From: CG2-30-36-16 sp964372115
Lineage (GTDB): Bacteria > Bacteroidota > Ignavibacteria > Ignavibacteriales > Ignavibacteriaceae
Length of the DNA: 64,000 nt
Direction: 5' to 3'
Assembly: GCA_964372115.1 (NCBI GenBank)
Contig: CAYJPN010000002.1
Span: 1-64,000, forward strand
The notes beneath the pieces were generated by a model. The model did not search any database, was not told where the DNA came from, and worked only from the letters and a program-made list of their open reading frames with translations. Below, in pieces: positions 8,983 through 18,423 of the stretch. The first letter of the stretch is position 1. The number at the start of each line of letters is the position of its first letter. The position numbers and the translations under genes were made by a program.

Positions 8983-11220
8983 TTATTGTCTAAGTATTGC
9001 AACCTTAGATGTTGTAATATTATTTCCCTCTTTATCGAAAGCAACAATGAAATAAATTCCGCTCGATACAAAATTCCCTGATTCATCCCGTCCGTTCCAG
9101 TGCGCAACTCGTCCTCCCGGTGAAGAAAACTCCTTTATAAGTTTTCCATTTATTGTCAACACCTTTATATCGGAGTCTTTAACCAAACCATCAATAGTAA
9201 GCAGCCCGGCGTTATTGTTTAGTTTAAATGGATTAGGATAAATAAAAAGTTCAGTAAATGCAGCAACCGGTTTTTGCGCAGTTGTTTCGAATACGGCAAG
9301 ACCTTCGTCTGTACCGACAAAAATTTTGCCTGATGTTTCATCCACAGCAATACTTACAATTTTATCTGCCGGCAGCGGACTATTGCTTGACGTATAGGTT
9401 TCATTTATTTGTGTTCCATCCGCGTTTACAAGCAGCAGCCCCTGGTTAGTTCCAATCCATTTTCTGTTCAACGGGTCAACCGCAATACATGTAATTGCTT
9501 GCTGGCGAAGACTGTAAACCGGGCTAATGCGTATAGGCGGATTTTGTGTAGAGGATGATAAGATAGTACCTGTATTTGTAATGATGTTTACACCGGAATT
9601 GCTGCCTACCCAAACATCTCCGCGTTTATCAATAACAACCGAAGAAATTGAATTTGAAAGCAGTCCGTTTCCTTCATTTATGAAACCATATTTGTCATCC
9701 GCGGTATTATCGTATGTTTTATTTTCATTAAAATAATATAGCCCGGTGCGCCCGGTTGTAATACCGTTAAACCATTTTGTATCGTACTGATCTATAACAA
9801 GGTTTAGATACTCATCTGTTACTAAAGGTGCTGGAGTTGAGAGATGAGTAAAATGATACCAGCTGCTGTCAGGGGTAATCATGCTTAAATTTTTATGGTT
9901 GTTACTTGCGTAATTGAGTATCCATGTATTGTTTTTGCTATCTCTGCCAAAACCGGTTATAACAAGAAACTTGGGGCTTCCACTCAATCCCTCCATATCA
10001 GTATTATCATAATTGTATACCTCTATTGAGGTATCTTTAATTGATACAAAACCTGCGCCCCAGGTGCCTGCGTAAACTGTATTATCAGGGGCGGCATAAA
10101 TTTTATAAAAATCGTTTTGGGTAAAGGGGGAATTGCTTGAATTATAAGTAGTCCATTCGTTGCCATCAAATTTATAAAAACCAACACCATGGGCATCTTT
10201 ACCGCTTGCACTCCAAAAATTTCCATCCGGATCCACAGCAATTGAGGGGAACTGATTTGCAGCAGGCCCATTCGGGAAAAGCAGGGCGCCGGTTTCAATT
10301 AATAAAATTCCTTTACTGGATATACCCATCAAACCACGAGAACCATAAGCAAGTTTTTTTAGCGATATACTAAGAGGTTTTTTTATGCTCAACAAATTAT
10401 TTACAAAAACTTTTATCGTATCACCCGTTAGAATAAATAGTGAATCGCCGAGGGGCAAAACATCTGAAATACTTTTTCCGGTCATTTGGGATAAAAATGG
10501 AGAGAGTACTGCGTTATCAAACTTTGCAAATCCTTTATCGGTAGCCACTATAACCTGGTTTTTATAATTGATAATCTTCAATACATTTTTGGAAGGCAGC
10601 CCATCGGAGGTCGAAAAAACATTCCACGATTCGGGGGCGGAAAGATTTGTCGCCCCGGGTTTTTGAACTGCAAGTCCGTTTTCGGTAGCCGCATAAAAAA
10701 GATTAAACATTGAGCTGCTTTTAACTTTGCTGTATGATTGAAACGAACCGAGTTTGAAAAATGTATCAAAGAATAAAAAGCTGCGAGAATCAATCAGGGA
10801 TATTCCAAAATCAGTTGAGACAATTATTGTATCGCCTTTTACTTTTAACTCGTTTATCTGTTTTTGAGTTCGATCGGAGTAAAAAATATCGAATATGCTG
10901 CTCATCTTATTTGTTACCGGGTCGTAAACATCAATAATACCATTTTGGCTGCCGAACCAAATATTCCCATGTTTATCAATTACCGATGCTGTTAACAAAG
11001 TGCCGTTGAGTCCATCGTATTTATTTAGAGTTTTATAACTATTTGTTGATGGGGAATAAAAAAAAGCGCCGCCGCTGGAAGCCGCCCAGATGCCTGAAGA
11101 GCCCTCAATAGCATCGTAGCTATTTTTCATGTCCGAATATACTTTCCAGTTACTAGCTTCTTGAGCAGTAAGAAATGAGGAAAGCAAAAGTGTAAATAAT
11201 ATAACTAATCGATATCGCAT
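8983..11220 (-). CDS. PorZ-like two-propeller secreted protein with T9SS C-terminal sorting domain
   Basis: I start this 745-residue exported protein at 11220, where the ATG follows AAAGGGA and opens a signal peptide (MRYRLVILFTLLLSSFLTAQ); an upstream frame to 11304 lacks a signal. The N-terminal two-thirds is a series of propeller blades of the two-component-regulator type ('G.IWFGS..GI', 'DG.WVGSNSGVN', 'WIGTNQGL'). The opening 'WKVYSD' plus 'IWAASSGGAFFY' and 'NKYDGLN' resemble PorZ, a T9SS attachment-complex protein. The C-terminus has 'FIYPNPF' and a FlgD-like/T9SS type A sorting domain ending 'SGIYFIVAF...KVAILRQ'. PorZ identity is inference. It could also be a generic secreted propeller. 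Confidence 0.75.
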   Translation of the reverse strand: MRYRLVILFTLLLSSFLTAQEASNWKVYSDMKNSYDAIEGSSGIWAASSGGAFFYSPSTNSYKTLNKYDGLNGTLLTASVIDKHGNIWFGSQNGIIDVYDPVTNKMSSIFDIFYSDRTQKQINELKVKGDTIIVSTDFGISLIDSRSFLFFDTFFKLGSFQSYSKVKSSSMFNLFYAATENGLAVQKPGATNLSAPESWNVFSTSDGLPSKNVLKIINYKNQVIVATDKGFAKFDNAVLSPFLSQMTGKSISDVLPLGDSLFILTGDTIKVFVNNLLSIKKPLSISLKKLAYGSRGLMGISSKGILLIETGALLFPNGPAANQFPSIAVDPDGNFWSASGKDAHGVGFYKFDGNEWTTYNSSNSPFTQNDFYKIYAAPDNTVYAGTWGAGFVSIKDTSIEVYNYDNTDMEGLSGSPKFLVITGFGRDSKNNTWILNYASNNHKNLSMITPDSSWYHFTHLSTPAPLVTDEYLNLVIDQYDTKWFNGITTGRTGLYYFNENKTYDNTADDKYGFINEGNGLLSNSISSVVIDKRGDVWVGSNSGVNIITNTGTILSSSTQNPPIRISPVYSLRQQAITCIAVDPLNRKWIGTNQGLLLVNADGTQINETYTSSNSPLPADKIVSIAVDETSGKIFVGTDEGLAVFETTAQKPVAAFTELFIYPNPFKLNNNAGLLTIDGLVKDSDIKVLTINGKLIKEFSSPGGRVAHWNGRDESGNFVSSGIYFIVAFDKEGNNITTSKVAILRQ

Positions 11221-11370
11221 AATATTCCCTTTAATTTGGAAATTTTTTAAAAGTAAAATTGTATTATTTACACCTCGTGTTTTAGGTAGATTTATTTGAC
11301 GCACTAATTTATAATTTTTTCCGGTTTAGAAAAGTAGAAAATTATTTCCTACTTTGAAAAACTGTTACTG

Positions 11371-11832
11371 TTAGAGTTGTTTTAACAAATTAGCCATTTC
11401 AATAGCCGTGATTGCCGCGTCCCATCCTTTGTTGCCTGCTTTAGTTCCTGCGCGCTCAATTGCTTGTTCAATAGTATCGGTGGTTAAAATTCCGAATGCA
11501 ACCGGGATAGAGTGTTTTAATGAAACCCGGGCTACACCCGAAGCCGCGTTTCCGGCAACAAAATCAAAGTGTGGTGTTGAGCCGCGAATAACTGCGCCAA
11601 CAGTAACAACTGCGTCATATTTTTTTGATATTGCTGCTTTGTCTGCCGCAAGAGGTATTTCAAAGGCGCCGGGCACTTTAATAACATCGATATCATTCTC
11701 TTGGCAGCCATGTCTCAGCAAACAATCAATTGCACCGGCAAGAAGTTTTTCTCCAATCAGTTCATTAAAGCGTGATAAAATTACAGCAAACTTTAAATCT
11801 TTTGCCGAGAGATTACCTTCAATAGTATTCAT
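11371..11832 (-). CDS. ribH: 6,7-dimethyl-8-ribityllumazine synthase
   Basis: This is the penultimate enzyme of riboflavin synthesis, condensing 5-amino-6-ribitylaminouracil with 3,4-dihydroxybutanone phosphate. The 153-residue protein has the substrate loops 'SRFNELI' (20-26) and 'VPGAFEIPLA' (53-62), plus 'GAVIRGSTPHFDFVA' (79-93) with the catalytic His88. 'GILTTDT.EQA..RAG' and the 'NKGWDAA..AIEMANLL' helix complete the family pattern. It lies 12 bases after the PHP gene and may be cotranscribed with it. No FMN riboswitch is visible upstream. Confidence 0.96.
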   Translation of the reverse strand: MNTIEGNLSAKDLKFAVILSRFNELIGEKLLAGAIDCLLRHGCQENDIDVIKVPGAFEIPLAADKAAISKKYDAVVTVGAVIRGSTPHFDFVAGNAASGVARVSLKHSIPVAFGILTTDTIEQAIERAGTKAGNKGWDAAITAIEMANLLKQL

Positions 11833-11844
11833 TAATATTCCTTT

Positions 11845-12675
11845 TTAAGCTGAATTTTTAAGAAGACGGCGGCGCATCGCATCAACCTCCGAATTATCGA
11901 CGGTAAATTTACCAAAATTTTTTTCATCTTCCCGCTTTCCGCCATGAAAATCTGAACCTCCGCTTTCAAGTAGAAAAAATTCGCTGGCAATTCCACGGTA
12001 ATATTTTATTTGTTGTGGCGAGTGAGAAGGGTGAATTACTTCAATTCCATCAACACCTTCTTCAATTAATTCTTTTATCAAAATTTCTGGCATATAGCCG
12101 GGGTGAGCAATAAATGATAAACCGCCGGCATCGTTAATAATTTTAAAAGCGCTCTGAGGGGAAAGGTGTACTTTTTTTTCGTGGGCGGGGCACCCATTGC
12201 CTATATATTTATTGAATGCTTCGTAATAAGAGGAAATTAAGCCTTTTTGAAGCATGGCTTGAGCTATATGAGGACGACCGACAGCAGAAGTTTGAGCAAC
12301 TGCCATAATATCATCAATTGAAATATCAAAACCGAGGTTTTTTAGTTTTTTAACAATTTGTATGGCGCGCTTGTATCGCTCTTCGCGAAAAAACTGTAAA
12401 TATCTTTCTAATTCTTCATTATCAGGTTCTATAAAGTAAGCGAGTATATGCACCTCGCGGTCGCCAAGGTCAGAGCTTATTTCTAAACCTGGAATTACCT
12501 CGACACCTAATTTTTTCCCTTCCTCAAAGGCTGCCTTAAAACCGTTAAGACTGTCATGGTCAGTGATGCTGATTGTTTCTAAACCCTTGTCTTTTGCCAG
12601 CCGGACAATTTCCGCGGGAGAAAAAAAACCATCCGAGTGTGAAGTGTGCATATGTAAATCTACTGTCCCGCTCAT
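11845..12675 (-). CDS. PHP-domain phosphoesterase (RNase AM/TrpH-like)
   Basis: This 276-residue protein is a polymerase-and-histidinol-phosphatase (PHP) metal hydrolase. The metal motifs are HxH at 8/10 with Asp15 ('DLHMHTSHSD'), 'TDHDS' near 38-42, 'FIAHPGYMP' and 'GSDFHGG' near the C-terminus. The 'KGLETISITDHDSLNGF' arrangement matches the YciV/TrpH group, whose characterised members are 5'-nucleotidases or 5'-3' exonucleases acting on short RNA and pAp. It follows the Crp/Fnr gene by 28 bases and precedes ribH by 12 in the same direction. Substrate assignment is family inference. Confidence 0.85.
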   Translation of the reverse strand: MSGTVDLHMHTSHSDGFFSPAEIVRLAKDKGLETISITDHDSLNGFKAAFEEGKKLGVEVIPGLEISSDLGDREVHILAYFIEPDNEELERYLQFFREERYKRAIQIVKKLKNLGFDISIDDIMAVAQTSAVGRPHIAQAMLQKGLISSYYEAFNKYIGNGCPAHEKKVHLSPQSAFKIINDAGGLSFIAHPGYMPEILIKELIEEGVDGIEVIHPSHSPQQIKYYRGIASEFFLLESGGSDFHGGKREDEKNFGKFTVDNSEVDAMRRRLLKNSA

Positions 12676-12703
12676 AAAAAAAATCGAATTAAATTAAAAA
12701 AGA

Positions 12704-13390
12704 TTAGCTGTATTGTTCTTTGAATTTTTCGTAATTCAAAATGCGCAATTTTGAGCCGTCTAACTCTACCAGACCCTTTTTAGCAAAAGAATGCAGTGTG
12801 CGCGAAATTGTTTCGCGTGAAGTGCCTGCCATATTAGCAAGGTCGTGCTGGAATGGTAATTTTTCAATCTCAACGGTTCCTTGTTTTATTTTACCGATAT
12901 CATCGGCAAGTTGGAGAATTACTGTGGCAACTTTTCCTTCAGCATCTTTAAGCGATAATGATTTTATTTTCATGTCTGCCGCACGCAGGCGCTGTGTAAG
13001 TTCCTGCAAAAGCGCAATAGAAACTTCAGGATGAGAGTGAAGTAACTCAATAAAATCTTTACGTTGAATAATAAATAATTCAGCGTCATCCATAGCGGTA
13101 ACATTTGCAGACCTTGTTAATCCGTCGAGAATTGCCATTTCCCCAAAAAAATCGGAATCGCCGAGAATAGTAAGAATAACTTCTTTACCGTCATCGCTCA
13201 CTCGCGAAACTTTAACTTTTCCACTGACGATGACAAAAAGTGCAGAACCGGTTTCATGTTCGAAAAGAATTACCGATTCTTTTTCAAAACTTCGTTTTGT
13301 CCCAAGTTTTGAGATTCGTTCTAAAGTGGAATCATCTAATTCAGAAAAAATCGGGACATACTTAAGAAAATCGTTCGGGTTATCTTGCAT
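12704..13390 (-). CDS. Crp/Fnr-family transcription regulator
   Basis: This 228-residue protein has an N-terminal cyclic-nucleotide-binding jelly roll (about 15-125) with the phosphate-cassette-like 'FFGEMAILDGLTRSANV' (81-97), and a C-terminal winged helix with HTH 'LANMAGTSRETISRTLHSF' (184-202). The cassette has the Arg-Ser typical of cAMP-binding members. No Fe-S cysteine cluster is seen, so it is not a true FNR. A TTGAC-n5-GTCAA palindrome overlaps the -35 of its own promoter, suggesting autoregulation. The effector and regulon are unknown. Confidence 0.9.
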   Translation of the reverse strand: MQDNPNDFLKYVPIFSELDDSTLERISKLGTKRSFEKESVILFEHETGSALFVIVSGKVKVSRVSDDGKEVILTILGDSDFFGEMAILDGLTRSANVTAMDDAELFIIQRKDFIELLHSHPEVSIALLQELTQRLRAADMKIKSLSLKDAEGKVATVILQLADDIGKIKQGTVEIEKLPFQHDLANMAGTSRETISRTLHSFAKKGLVELDGSKLRILNYEKFKEQYS

Positions 13391-13420
13391 ACTATTCCTC
13401 TAAATAAATTATGATAAATA

Positions 13421-13449
13421 AATATATTGCGGTATTGACTGAAAGTCAA
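13421..13449 (-). promoter_or_regulatory. Promoter of the Crp/Fnr-type gene with overlapping palindromic operator
   Basis: Reading the - strand, TTGACT (13449-13444) is followed after exactly 17 bases by TATATT (13426-13421), 31 bases upstream of the ATG at 13390. The -35 lies within the palindrome TTGACTgaaAGTCAA at 13435-13449 (six-base arms). Crp/Fnr family sites often read TTGAt/c-n4-g/aTCAA. Here the same half-sites are five bases apart, so binding by the gene's own product is plausible but not shown. Confidence 0.55.
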
Positions 13450-13669
13450 CCAAAAGAATAGCCTAAAAAATTATTAATCAAAATTTTTGCAGCCCAATAT
13501 GGATGAGCCGGTGTTATTAAAAAGATGTGCACAAACCAAAAATGAGGGTTTTAATGGGGCAGTTTGCATTAAATGAATCTTCAATAATAAATATACGTTG
13601 CTTTTTTAGGTGTATGTGTCTATTTTTATCATTCTAATTTTTGTCACATTATCTGGAGAGTGGTAAATT

Positions 13670-15748
13670 ATGGCTATGATGGCCAAGATGAGAAGTTTAG
13701 CCCCGGCATTTATTATAACTGTTGGTGCGTTGTTTGTCCTTTTTATGGTTATTTCCGATTCGAATGTTTTACAGGCTTTGGGCGGAAGAACTAATTCAAT
13801 AGGTTCCGTTAACGGTGAAGAAATAACCTATAACGAGTATGCTGAACTTCTTAATCAGCAAATAGAATCGCAAAAAAAACAAACCGGTAAAGAAATGGAC
13901 GAAGAGCAGATGGAACAGCTCCGCGAGCAGGTTTGGGATGCAATCGTTACACAAAAACTTATCGCAAAAAAAATGAAAATGTATGATATCTCGGTAAGCG
14001 ATGAAGAAATAAAAGATGTTATACTTGGTGAAAATCCTCCTCAATTTTTAAAACAAAATTTTATCGATTCCACAGGCAATTTTAACCGCCAGATGTACGA
14101 ATCTGCATTATTTGATTCAAAAAATAAGGAAGCGTTGGTTCAAGCTGAAGATTATGTTCGTCAGACAAGGCTCAGCGAAAAACTTCAAAGTATGCTTCTT
14201 GCTTCAGTAACCTTAAGCGAACAGGAAATAAAAAATAAGTTTATCGATCAGAATACAACAATTAATGCAAATTTTGCGCTTGTTGATGTCAATCAATATC
14301 CCGATTCGTTGTTTAATGTAACGGATGAAGATTTGAAAAACTATTACAACGAAAATTTGGATAAATATAAAGTTGAAGGTCAGCGCAAATTGAAGTTTGT
14401 TCTTTTTAATACTCTACCTTCAGAAGAAGACAGCTTGACAGCAAAAAGAATGATTGACAATATAACAGAAAGCTTTAAAAATGATACACTAAGTTTTAAA
14501 GCTACTGTTGAAATTCATTCTTCAGTTCCATATTCAAAAGATACGCTCGCAATAAATGCTTTTCCGGAATCAGCAGCAAATAAGATTACCAGCGCTCAAA
14601 AAGGTCAGCTCTTAGATCCAATAGCTGCACCCGAAGGATACATTCTTTATAATGTCGCAGATATTATAACTTCAAAAGACCCAGTTGTTAAAGCTTCTCA
14701 TATTTTGATAAATCAATTCGGAAACGATGAAAAAAATCTTGAGGAAGCTAACAAAATTTATCAGCAGCTTGTTAGCGGCGCCGATTTTGCAACACTCGCA
14801 ATGCAGTTTTCGCAAGACCCTGGCAGCGGCAAAAAGGGAGGCGATCTTGGCTGGTTCAGTAAAGGTGCAATGGTTCCTGAATTTGAAAAAGCTTGCTTTA
14901 ATGGAAAAGTTGGCGAAGTTCAAAAGCCCATTAAGACGAACTATGGTTATCACATTATAAAAGTGGTTGCCCGCACAGACAAAAAATATGTTGTTGAAAA
15001 AATTGTTGTTCCAATCGAAGCATCCGCAACTACGAAAGATTTTGTGCAGAATAACGCAAATGATTTTACTTATCTTGCAAATAAAAACAGCTTTGAAAAA
15101 GAAGCTGATCTTATGAAATATACTGTTAAAGAAACAATGCCGTTTAATGACAAGGCATATTCGATCCCAAATCTTGGTGTAAACAAACGATTAGTAGCAT
15201 GGGCTTTTGATAATGACCTGAATGATGTTAGTCCTGTTTTTAGAATTCCAAGCGGTTTTGTTGTCGCAATAATTAGTGAAGTAACAAAAGAGGGCGCCAG
15301 AGCCTTTGATGAAGTTAAAGCACAAATTAAGCCGACAGTAATAAGAGAGAAAAAATTTGAAAAAGCTCTTAAAGCAGCCGCCGATTTACGCGCAAAAATA
15401 AAAGGTGATTTGAACAAAGTTTCTTTAATTGATCCGAAAATTAAAGTACAATCTACCGGTAATTTTACACCGGGCGGCTCGGTTCCTACTGTTGGTCGCG
15501 ATTATGCTTTTATAGAAACAGCTCTTAATATCAAAAAGAACACTGTATCCGAGCCTGTTAAAGGTTTCCGCGGCTATTATCTTATTGATGTAACTGAGAG
15601 ATCTAACTTTGATTCTTCAGCGTACGCAATTCAAAGAAATACTTTGAGGGACCAGTTGATGCAGGAAAAAAGGAGTGCTTATTTCAGCCAATGGCTTGCT
15701 AAATTAAAAGAAGAAGCTACAATAAATGATAATCGTAAATTCGATTAA
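13670..15748 (+). CDS. SurA/PpiD-like peptidyl-prolyl isomerase, membrane-anchored foldase
   Basis: This 692-residue protein has one N-terminal membrane helix (about 12-32), a SurA_N-type chaperone domain ('NGEEITYNEYAELLNQQIE', about 44-180) and a parvulin PPIase domain at about 340-430. The parvulin part includes 'KASHILI', 'ATLAMQFSQDPGSGKKGGDLGWFSKG' split over two strands, and 'IKTNYGYHIIKV'. A second degenerate parvulin-like region follows (about 470-560). This layout is that of PpiD, which sits in the inner membrane and helps newly exported proteins fold. GGAGAG precedes the ATG by about ten bases. A strong terminator directly follows, so the gene appears monocistronic. Confidence 0.88.
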   Translation: MAMMAKMRSLAPAFIITVGALFVLFMVISDSNVLQALGGRTNSIGSVNGEEITYNEYAELLNQQIESQKKQTGKEMDEEQMEQLREQVWDAIVTQKLIAKKMKMYDISVSDEEIKDVILGENPPQFLKQNFIDSTGNFNRQMYESALFDSKNKEALVQAEDYVRQTRLSEKLQSMLLASVTLSEQEIKNKFIDQNTTINANFALVDVNQYPDSLFNVTDEDLKNYYNENLDKYKVEGQRKLKFVLFNTLPSEEDSLTAKRMIDNITESFKNDTLSFKATVEIHSSVPYSKDTLAINAFPESAANKITSAQKGQLLDPIAAPEGYILYNVADIITSKDPVVKASHILINQFGNDEKNLEEANKIYQQLVSGADFATLAMQFSQDPGSGKKGGDLGWFSKGAMVPEFEKACFNGKVGEVQKPIKTNYGYHIIKVVARTDKKYVVEKIVVPIEASATTKDFVQNNANDFTYLANKNSFEKEADLMKYTVKETMPFNDKAYSIPNLGVNKRLVAWAFDNDLNDVSPVFRIPSGFVVAIISEVTKEGARAFDEVKAQIKPTVIREKKFEKALKAAADLRAKIKGDLNKVSLIDPKIKVQSTGNFTPGGSVPTVGRDYAFIETALNIKKNTVSEPVKGFRGYYLIDVTERSNFDSSAYAIQRNTLRDQLMQEKRSAYFSQWLAKLKEEATINDNRKFD

Positions 15749-15765
15749 ACTCGATTAAGTTTACG

Positions 15766-15803
15766 AAAACCCCCGGAGATTAAAGCATCTCAGGGGGTTT
15801 TTC
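15766..15803 (+). terminator. Rho-independent terminator after the PpiD-like gene
   Basis: A long hairpin has AAAACCCCC pairing with GGGGGTTTT, continued inward by GAGA/TCTC-type pairs across one G-A mismatch, with a six-base loop. The right arm runs into TTTTT. It starts 17 bases after the stop codon at 15748. Confidence 0.88.
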
Positions 15804-16146
15804 ATTTTAAATATGTTTGATTCTTTTTTAGATGGCGGGATTGCTTAGCGTTGTTTCAAATTTATACGGCTCATTTCTAATCTGCCTAAATTGTGGCGTA
15901 AACAATTTAACAACTAACTCGCAAACAGCCTAACCTGGACGAGCCAGAACCAAATTATTTGGGATGAGCGATTGAATGGTTGAATGAAAAACATCCACCC
16001 GTTAGCTAACGTATCATTCATTCATGCTTTTTGTTTGCAAATATTCTACCATACATTAAAAGAATATTCCTTTTAAGGTAATAAAAGTTTCATCCCCGCA
16101 ATAAGTAAAAGATACCGATTTCAATTTTAGCCGGAGTTATATAATA
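15804..16146. other. 343-bp intergenic region, no gene seen
   Basis: No supported open reading frame lies here, between the PpiD terminator and the end of the exporter operon. It holds a perfect 12-base palindrome CGTTAGCTAACG at 16000-16011 and an imperfect one around GAATATTC at about 16060-16067. Neither is followed by a T run in an orientation that would make a convincing terminator for the - strand operon. Confidence 0.5.
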
Positions 16147-17277
16147 CTACTCAATTCTTTTTCTGAAACGCAAAGAGCTAAGCAGTAAAATTACCGCTCC
16201 CATAATCATAAGAATTAAACCCTGCCCCCACAGTTCAGTAAAACCGGTTCCCTTTAGTATTACACCCCGTATAATTGTAATAAAATATCGAAGCGGTATA
16301 AAGTAACTTATGTACTGAATTACTTGCGGCATGTTTTCAATTGGAAAAGCAAAACCTGACAAATAAACCATCGGCATCATAATTCCGAAAATGGCAATCA
16401 TCATTGCCTGCTGCTGTGTTTTGGAAATTGTGGAAACAAACAACCCTAATCCGAGAGTTGATAAAATGTAAAAGAACGATGAACCAAACAGAAAAAGGAT
16501 ACTGCCCCTTACCGGGATGTTAAATATTACCCGCATAGCCGTAAGAACAATAATTACCGATAAAAATCCTAAAACCATAAATGGCACTAACTTTCCGATA
16601 ATCAACTGGTAAGGTTTTATCGGTGTAACAATTAATTGCTCGAAAGTACCGATTTCTTTTTCTTTAACTACAGCAAGCGAAGTTAAGATTAGTGTAATTA
16701 TACTTAAGAGCAACCCGACGATTGCCGGCACCATAAAATACCTCGTCATCATCAATGGATTGTACCATACTCTTATTTCCGGCACTATTTGTCCTGCCGG
16801 TTTTATTTTTATTCCCGATTTTGCGAGGTAATCAACTATTAAGTTTTTCCCATAGTCCGAAGTAATTCGCGCAATATAACCGGCGGCAATTGAGGCTGTA
16901 TTTCCATCGGAGCCGTCAAATATAGTTTGTATACTTGCGGTTTGATGACGGCGAATATTCTTTTCAAAGTCTTTAGGAATAACAACCGCAACCAGAGATT
17001 GGGCATTATCCAAACGGCTTTGAACGTCGGCATAATTATCGGCATAATAATTAAGTTCGAAAAACCCGGAACTTTCGAAATTGCGTATGAAATTTCTACT
17101 TTCAACGGTTTTATCCATATCGTAAACAATAGTATGTACTACATTAACATCAAGAGTTGCGGCGTATCCAAGAAAAATTAGCTGCATAATCGGGGCAATT
17201 AAAATCATCCCGAACATTTTCGGATCGCGCTTAAACTGTAAAAATTCTTTTTTGATTATGTGTATTATCGTTTTCAT
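16147..17277 (-). CDS. ABC-2 type permease (YbhS/YbhR-like), second of two
   Basis: This 376-residue ABC exporter membrane subunit has one N-terminal helix, a large extracytoplasmic domain (about 45-170) and five C-terminal helices. The family motif 'VVKEKEIGTFEQLIVTPIKPYQLIIGKL.PF' is at about 205-235, and 'MMPMVYLSGFAFPIENMPQVIQ' lies between late helices. It is paralogous to the neighbouring permease at 17287, which starts nine bases upstream of it. The two probably form a heterodimer. It is the last gene of the seven-gene operon. Confidence 0.92.
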   Translation of the reverse strand: MKTIIHIIKKEFLQFKRDPKMFGMILIAPIMQLIFLGYAATLDVNVVHTIVYDMDKTVESRNFIRNFESSGFFELNYYADNYADVQSRLDNAQSLVAVVIPKDFEKNIRRHQTASIQTIFDGSDGNTASIAAGYIARITSDYGKNLIVDYLAKSGIKIKPAGQIVPEIRVWYNPLMMTRYFMVPAIVGLLLSIITLILTSLAVVKEKEIGTFEQLIVTPIKPYQLIIGKLVPFMVLGFLSVIIVLTAMRVIFNIPVRGSILFLFGSSFFYILSTLGLGLFVSTISKTQQQAMMIAIFGIMMPMVYLSGFAFPIENMPQVIQYISYFIPLRYFITIIRGVILKGTGFTELWGQGLILMIMGAVILLLSSLRFRKRIE

Positions 17278-17286
17278 AAAATTCCT

Positions 17287-18423
17287 TTAAGCGCTTTTTT
17301 CTTTTTTCGCAAAAATCAGATCGGCGGCAGTAAGAAATGCAAATGCATAAATTAACAAGTAAACAACTTGTTGCCAAAAAGCTGTAATGCCGACCCCTCT
17401 GAGAATAATTGCTCTTAATATTACTATAAAAAATTTAGCAGGTGTTAAGTTTGTCATAACCTGAACCGCTACCGGCATACTTTCTATCGGGAAGATAAAC
17501 CCGGATAATATTACAGAAGGCAGCAAGGATAAAAACGTTGCAATAGTAAAAGCAATCTGTTGCGAATCAGCAACCGCCGATACAAAAATGCCCATGCTCG
17601 TTGCCGAAAAAATAAAAAGCAGCGTCATTAAAAAGAGCATTATCAAGCTGCCTTTAACAACAACATCAAATAAAATGTAACCGACAAGCAATATTAAAAA
17701 GGCATTTGCCAAACTCATTACAATGTAAGGGAGAGTTTTGCCAATTAACAATTCGGATGTTTTTATCGGCGAAACATTTATTTGTTCAATCGTTCCTTTT
17801 TCTTTTTCTTTTACAAGCGAAAGCGAAACGCTTACCACCGCGGTTATTACTAAAATCATAGCAATTAAGCCCGGCAGAAGAAAGCGCGTAGTTTGTAAAT
17901 CGGGGTTGAACCAGAACTGCGGCTCCAAATCGATAGGAGTATATTTATTCATTCCCGCACGCTCAAGCAACTGTATGGTCAACTTTTCATTAAAAGCGCT
18001 TACCGCTGCGTTTGAATAATTTTGAATTATTGAAGCCGTATTGCCGTCAACTCCATCAACTAAAAATTGCATTGCCACGGTTTGCTTCGAAAAATACTTT
18101 CGCGATAAATCGTTCGGGATAACAAGAACACATTGTGCAATTTTTTCATCAAGAATAGTTTTTATTTCATCGGCGCTTTTTATATAACCAATAAGTTTAA
18201 AGTATTCGGAACTTATTAGTTGGTCAACAAATTCGCGGCTTAGCTCGGAGCGTTCGTTATCGTATACTGCAATTTTTATATGCTTAACATCAAAGTTTAC
18301 AGCATAACCGAATATTACAAGCAGAAACGCGGGAAATAACAATAGTATAGCCATCATTCTAACATCTCGAAAAAGATGTTTGAATTCTTTTTTAGCAATT
18401 GCCCTTACTCTTTGCAAACTCAT
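17287..18423 (-). CDS. ABC-2 type permease (YbhS/YbhR-like), first of two
   Basis: This 378-residue membrane subunit has the same layout as its downstream paralogue: an N-terminal helix, an extracytoplasmic domain, then five helices. It has 'LVKEKEKGTIEQINVSPIKTSELLIGK' (split here across the family motif) and 'LPSVILSGFIFPIESMPVAVQ'. Its ATG overlaps the ATP-binding gene's stop by four bases. Together with the HlyD-like and TolC-like proteins it should form a tripartite efflux system of the YbhFSR type. The exported substrate is unknown; drugs, lipids or cations are all seen in the family. Confidence 0.92.
   Translation of the reverse strand: MSLQRVRAIAKKEFKHLFRDVRMMAILLLFPAFLLVIFGYAVNFDVKHIKIAVYDNERSELSREFVDQLISSEYFKLIGYIKSADEIKTILDEKIAQCVLVIPNDLSRKYFSKQTVAMQFLVDGVDGNTASIIQNYSNAAVSAFNEKLTIQLLERAGMNKYTPIDLEPQFWFNPDLQTTRFLLPGLIAMILVITAVVSVSLSLVKEKEKGTIEQINVSPIKTSELLIGKTLPYIVMSLANAFLILLVGYILFDVVVKGSLIMLFLMTLLFIFSATSMGIFVSAVADSQQIAFTIATFLSLLPSVILSGFIFPIESMPVAVQVMTNLTPAKFFIVILRAIILRGVGITAFWQQVVYLLIYAFAFLTAADLIFAKKEKSA

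Noticed and set aside
11408..11848. 146-codon + strand frame opposite ribH
   Set aside because: It lies entirely antisense to the clearly recognised ribH gene and has no family resemblance.
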